Shown here: positions 61,121 to 64,000 of the stretch, piece after piece | Layout of the letters: each line of letters begins with the position of its first letter | Position numbering within the stretch: position 1 is the stretch's first letter | Origin: CAZRHH01 sp964599885 | GTDB taxonomy: Bacteria > Chloroflexota > Dehalococcoidia > DSTF01 > JACRBR01 | Length of the DNA stretch: 64,000 nucleotides | Assembly: GCA_964599885.1 (NCBI GenBank) | Contig: CAZRHH010000003.1 | Location: forward strand, 60,096-124,095 | Reading direction: 5' to 3' | Program-made: the position numbers and the translations under genes | The notes under the pieces: model-generated | What the model saw: only the letters and a program-made list of their open reading frames with translations | What the model was told of the DNA's origin: nothing | The model's database searches: none

Positions 61121-62530
61121 CTATCGGCCCGGAGGCTTGCGGCTCGCCAGCGCTTCCACCGAAGCCCAACCCTTACGGCGTTGCTCCATGTAACTCTGTG
61201 CGAACATGAACGCGAACGCCGCGATCACGGTGGTCGCCAGCACGCCCGCGACCGCCATCGGCCAGTAGCGGCCGGACGAAAGCCAGTCGATTCCCTCGAT
61301 CGCCGGCCAGACACGCATTGCCGCTGCCAAGTTGATGGCGATGAACATCGCCCAGGTGAGTCCTTGCTCGTGCGGATGCTGCAGGCGGCGCCCGGCGAAC
61401 TCCGGCACGACGAGCATCGCCATGCCGACGATCATCGTCGTCACGACGCCGATCGTGAGCATGTGCCGGACGGCATCGACTTCGAACTGGTCGAGGGTCT
61501 CGCCGTTCACGAGCGCGCCGGCCGCGTACCAGGACAGCAGCAGACTGGACGCGACGAGCCAGGCGAACGCCGCGCGGACAAACCAGAACTGCGCCTGCGA
61601 CGCCGGTGCCACCCGGTTCGCGCGCGGATGGAAGATGCCGGTCGCCCAGACGATGAGCAGCAACGCTAGCGCGATGATGACAAGTGCGACGTTGGCCATG
61701 CGATAGAGGTTGGGCGACGGTCCTTCGATCGCGCTGTAGAGCGTGACGCCCGTGTGCGAAGCGGCGCCTATGGCGAGCGCTGCGGCGGCGATCCTCGCGA
61801 CGAACTGAGAGCGCGGATGTCCGACCAGCGTCGTCACCGCCCGGGTGGCGATCCCCCCGATGAACATGAGGGCGAATCCGTAGAGCTCGAGGGACACCAA
61901 CGAGTTGTTCTCACCCACCGGCAGCATGCGCATCCCGTCGTTGATACCGCGCACCGTCAACAGGAGATTCAGGGATCCTGTTGCCGCGAGCGCTCCCGCG
62001 CCGAGGACAAAAAACCAGCCGGTGGCATCCGCCCTGCTCTCGGGATGGAGCAGGGTGCGCATGATCACGGCCGCAAACGCGATCGATCCGCCGAACAGGA
62101 GTACCGCGCCGCTGATCACGAGCGTGCTATGGAATACGTTGTTGCCGACGAGCGGAGCCAAGGAACGAAGTCCAACGCCGCCGCCGATAAGCACGACGAC
62201 GGAGCGGATCGCCAGGGGATAGGCGAGAGGACGCCCCGAGAAACGCGGCATCAAGCGAAACGCCATCCCCGCGATGAAGATCCCCGCAAAGCCAAGCAAT
62301 TGGAGCTGACCGTGCGCCTGCGCGAACTCCTGCCACCGCGTGCCCCAATTCCACTCGAGCGCGCCCGCGATCGGCAGCAGCATCGCGAGCATGAACCCGC
62401 CGAGCAGTGCGAGCGAGAGCGCTGCTACGAGGAATAGCTGATACGGCGCCTCGACGCGATGCGCCGGCTGGCGAGGCGATACGTCCTTGAGGGCGATGTC
62501 ACGGGTGGGCGCGGTGTCCGGCAATGCCAT
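61121..62530 (-). CDS. nnrS: NnrS-family membrane protein
   Basis: 469 residues with about 12 helices. NnrS features are the first-helix region VEAPYQLFLVAALSLALLGG, HGQLQLLGFAGIFIAGMAFR, RAVTTLVGHPRSQF and VRHMLTIGVVTTMIVGMAML, where the conserved His and Gly residues recall heme-copper oxidase-like membrane sites. NnrS contributes to resistance to nitric oxide. It is convergent with the PNPOx-like gene and followed upstream by a NirK-like gene on the same strand, which supports a nitrogen-oxide context. Confidence 0.8.
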   Translation of the reverse strand: MALPDTAPTRDIALKDVSPRQPAHRVEAPYQLFLVAALSLALLGGFMLAMLLPIAGALEWNWGTRWQEFAQAHGQLQLLGFAGIFIAGMAFRLMPRFSGRPLAYPLAIRSVVVLIGGGVGLRSLAPLVGNNVFHSTLVISGAVLLFGGSIAFAAVIMRTLLHPESRADATGWFFVLGAGALAATGSLNLLLTVRGINDGMRMLPVGENNSLVSLELYGFALMFIGGIATRAVTTLVGHPRSQFVARIAAAALAIGAASHTGVTLYSAIEGPSPNLYRMANVALVIIALALLLIVWATGIFHPRANRVAPASQAQFWFVRAAFAWLVASSLLLSWYAAGALVNGETLDQFEVDAVRHMLTIGVVTTMIVGMAMLVVPEFAGRRLQHPHEQGLTWAMFIAINLAAAMRVWPAIEGIDWLSSGRYWPMAVAGVLATTVIAAFAFMFAQSYMEQRRKGWASVEALASRKPPGR

Positions 62531-62866
62531 GCCTCCAGGTGATCATCCGCGTACCAGCATGACCAGCACAAGTTTAGTACGCGCGAGCGTCCCGGCGCGG
62601 GCGCAGGATACCTGTCGAAGAACGGACGTAGTGCAGCCGAACACTGCTGTCATTCTTCGCGCCGAGGAGGCTCAAGCAGTATCGGATCAACGCCGCGCGA
62701 TACCAGGAGTGGTTCGATTTTAAGCGCACGCGATGGGAGGCGAACGCAACAGGATGGCGCCTGCGGTCGAGTGAGTGTGGCAGGATCAGCCGCAGTTCGA
62801 TGCTTGGGCGATCGGAGCCTGATCCCGAGTTCACGCCCGGTGAGCGGTCATCCGAGCCGAGCGCCG
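62531..62866. other. Gene-free stretch upstream of nnrS
   Basis: About 336 bp between the zinc-ribbon gene stop and the nnrS start, presumably holding the nnrS promoter. I see no clear promoter boxes, hairpin or gene. Confidence 0.35.
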
Positions 62867-63097
62867 TCACGTACCTCCGGCTTTCGGGAGCGCCAGTCCG
62901 CAGTGTCCGCAACGCAGCGAGCCGGCCGGAGGCAACGGCCCGGCGCAGCGAGGACACACCGTCTTTAGGCGCGTGTCGCAATGGGCGCAGAGCTGCCAGT
63001 CGGGCGGACACTGCCGACGGCATTCAGCGCAGGCACGCCCCAATGCGACTGCGTCAATGCGTGCCTCGCCCGGGGTCGATGTGCGTCGGTCGTTCAT
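62867..63097 (-). CDS. Double zinc-ribbon protein (76 aa)
   Basis: ATG 63097 overlaps the stop of the NirK-like gene (TGATG). The 76-residue product has eight cysteines as four CxxC-type knuckles: ACAECRRQC, LCAHCDTRLKTVC, CPRCAGPLPP and RCGHCGLAL, giving two zinc ribbons. Such small proteins are often assembly or regulatory factors. A longer open frame through the NirK-like gene in this phase is only a shadow. Confidence 0.65.
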   Translation of the reverse strand: MNDRRTSTPGEARIDAVALGRACAECRRQCPPDWQLCAHCDTRLKTVCPRCAGPLPPAGSLRCGHCGLALPKAGGT

Positions 63098-64000
63098 CAC
63101 TTCACCTCGATGAGGCCGACAGCGCCGAGTCCGGTGTACGCGAAGCTGTGGGTAACGAACGGGTACTTGCCGGCCTCCGGGATCGTCAGCTCGAAGGTAG
63201 CGCCGCCGCCGGGCGGAATTGTCCAGGTCTGGATACCGCGCAATGCATTGGCGGGGTTGCCGTCGACATACACGGTGTCGAACACCGCGCCGATCAGGTG
63301 GAACGCGGAGAACAGCGTCGGGCCAGCATTCATCACGTACAGCCGGATCAATTCGCCGGGCGCCGCCGTGAGCGGCTGCTGCTGATACTGGTTCGCCGCG
63401 CCGTTGAACGTGACAAAGTCCGGCTGCACGGCCGCCATGCGGTCGAGGTCGCCGTCCCACGCTCCGCCGGAGCCTGGCTTCAGGTAGAACTCGCTCTGCA
63501 CCAGCACGTATTCGCGCGCCGGCGCGAACCCTACCGCCGGATCCACGATCACGGCTCCATACATGCCATTGGCGATGTGCTCGAGCACGGGACCGGTGCC
63601 GCAGTGATACATGAAGACGCCGGGGAAGTTCGACGCCCATTTGAATTTGAGTTCTTCGCCCGGGACGATCGTCTTGTAGTTGACGTCCCACGGAGTCTGC
63701 GCCGCGTGGAAGTCAATCGAGTGTCCCATCGCCCCGTTGTTACGGAACGTGAAATCCAGGCTGTCTCCCTGGCGCATCCGCACGACCTTGCCCGGCACCA
63801 CGCCGTCGAATGTCCAGGCGTTGAGCTTGATGCCCGCCGCCACTTCCACGACAGCGTCGATCGCTTCGATCGTGAGCGTTTTGTTCGGCGCTGGGTCGAG
63901 CGGCGGCAACGCGGCGTCGTACACCGCCGCCAGCTTGCCGCTGGGCTGCGGCCGATCGGCGCCAGAGGGCGTCGGTGTTGCCGCGCCGGCCGATTGCGGG
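63097..64000 (-). CDS. NirK-like copper nitrite reductase homologue (5' partial)
   Basis: About 300 residues are visible and the frame is open to the window end, where a Pro/Thr/Ser-rich linker (SGADRPQPSGKLAAVYDAA) begins; the signal peptide lies outside. Domain 1 has GAMGHSIDFHAA (type 1 His, active-site Asp, type 2 His) and FMYHCGTGPVLEHIANGMYG (type 2 His, then type 1 Cys, His and Met). Domain 2 has FHLIGAVFDTVY and YPFVTHSFAYTGLGAVG (third type 2 His). The catalytic His normally found in HLIGGHGDYV is replaced by the GAVFD sequence, so nitrite reduction is doubtful. Confidence 0.8.
   Translation of the reverse strand, partial: PQSAGAATPTPSGADRPQPSGKLAAVYDAALPPLDPAPNKTLTIEAIDAVVEVAAGIKLNAWTFDGVVPGKVVRMRQGDSLDFTFRNNGAMGHSIDFHAAQTPWDVNYKTIVPGEELKFKWASNFPGVFMYHCGTGPVLEHIANGMYGAVIVDPAVGFAPAREYVLVQSEFYLKPGSGGAWDGDLDRMAAVQPDFVTFNGAANQYQQQPLTAAPGELIRLYVMNAGPTLFSAFHLIGAVFDTVYVDGNPANALRGIQTWTIPPGGGATFELTIPEAGKYPFVTHSFAYTGLGAVGLIEVK

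Noticed and set aside
61332..62437. Plus-strand frames opposite nnrS
   Set aside because: They have Arg/Ala/His-rich shadow composition, no ribosome-binding sites, and lie opposite a well-supported membrane protein.
62867..63691. A 274-residue protein across the NirK-like gene
   Set aside because: The first 200 residues are an Arg-rich shadow. Only the last 76 residues, from ATG 63097, form the zinc-ribbon protein.

Overview
The window is 64 kb of GC-rich, gene-dense bacterial DNA with many ATGA, GTGA and TGATG overlaps and frequent GTG or TTG starts. It has no rRNA, ribosomal protein or other taxonomic marker. From the gene repertoire (hydrogenase-4-like complex, divergent phosphoketolase with acetate kinase, CsoR and cupredoxin genes, NnrS) I lean towards a Chloroflexota-like bacterium, but this is inference only. 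Both ends cut genes: a KdpD-type protein at base 1 and a copper nitrite reductase-like protein at base 64000.

Layout. (1) 1-3.4 kb: the end of a KdpD/USP protein, a KimA-type potassium permease and an unknown protein. (2) 3.4-4.1 kb: a gene-free stretch of tandem and dispersed repeats. (3) 4.1-14.6 kb: a GntR-controlled catabolic cluster. A five-gene minus-strand operon (ABC solute-binding lipoprotein, AtuA/DUF1446, DUF4387, acyl-CoA synthetase, ThDP decarboxylase-like enzyme) is divergent from two ABC permeases, an MFS carrier and the GntR regulator, across one palindromic promoter. (4) 14.9-21.3 kb: a degenerate phage-like module with a RAMA/zinc-finger protein, a tyrosine recombinase, a split terminase, ParB-like and DNA adenine methylase genes, and no structural genes. 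(5) 21.6-43.6 kb: a 22-kb stretch bounded by two identical 47-bp copies of the 3' end of a tRNA-Gly(CCC). It holds a P-type ATPase cut off by a repeat, a complete seven-subunit Hyf-like [NiFe] hydrogenase operon, an ArsR regulator with an ACT-malic enzyme, an orphan SdhA/FrdA, an eight-gene operon of very small winged-helix regulators in an A-B-A-B arrangement with an ArsR protein and a cytidylate kinase-like protein, and a broken restriction-modification locus (IS481 remnant, truncated and frameshifted Eco57I-type methylase, intact GIY-YIG/helicase protein). (6) 43.6-49.6 kb: an alpha/beta hydrolase and a translationally coupled operon for a trehalose synthase-type glycosyltransferase, acetate kinase and phosphoketolase. 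(7) 49.6-64 kb: a copper and respiratory-gas-stress island with two CsoR repressors, a YHS-Cu-ATPase, small membrane and Met/His-rich proteins, a UbiB kinase, a MacB-like ABC exporter whose ATPase carries a C-terminal YHS domain, cupredoxins, a multicopper oxidase, an NnrS protein and a NirK-like protein.

How the parts could work together (inference): the Hyf complex, malic enzyme, SdhA/FrdA and the phosphoketolase/acetate kinase pair fit a facultative or fermentative energy metabolism with H2 or proton-pumping steps. The ArsR and winged-helix proteins beside them are candidate redox or metal regulators. The copper island would protect and supply periplasmic cupredoxins. The points most worth following are the duplicated winged-helix array, the tRNA-flanked 22-kb segment, the YHS-ABC fusion and the AtuA/DUF4387/decarboxylase operon.
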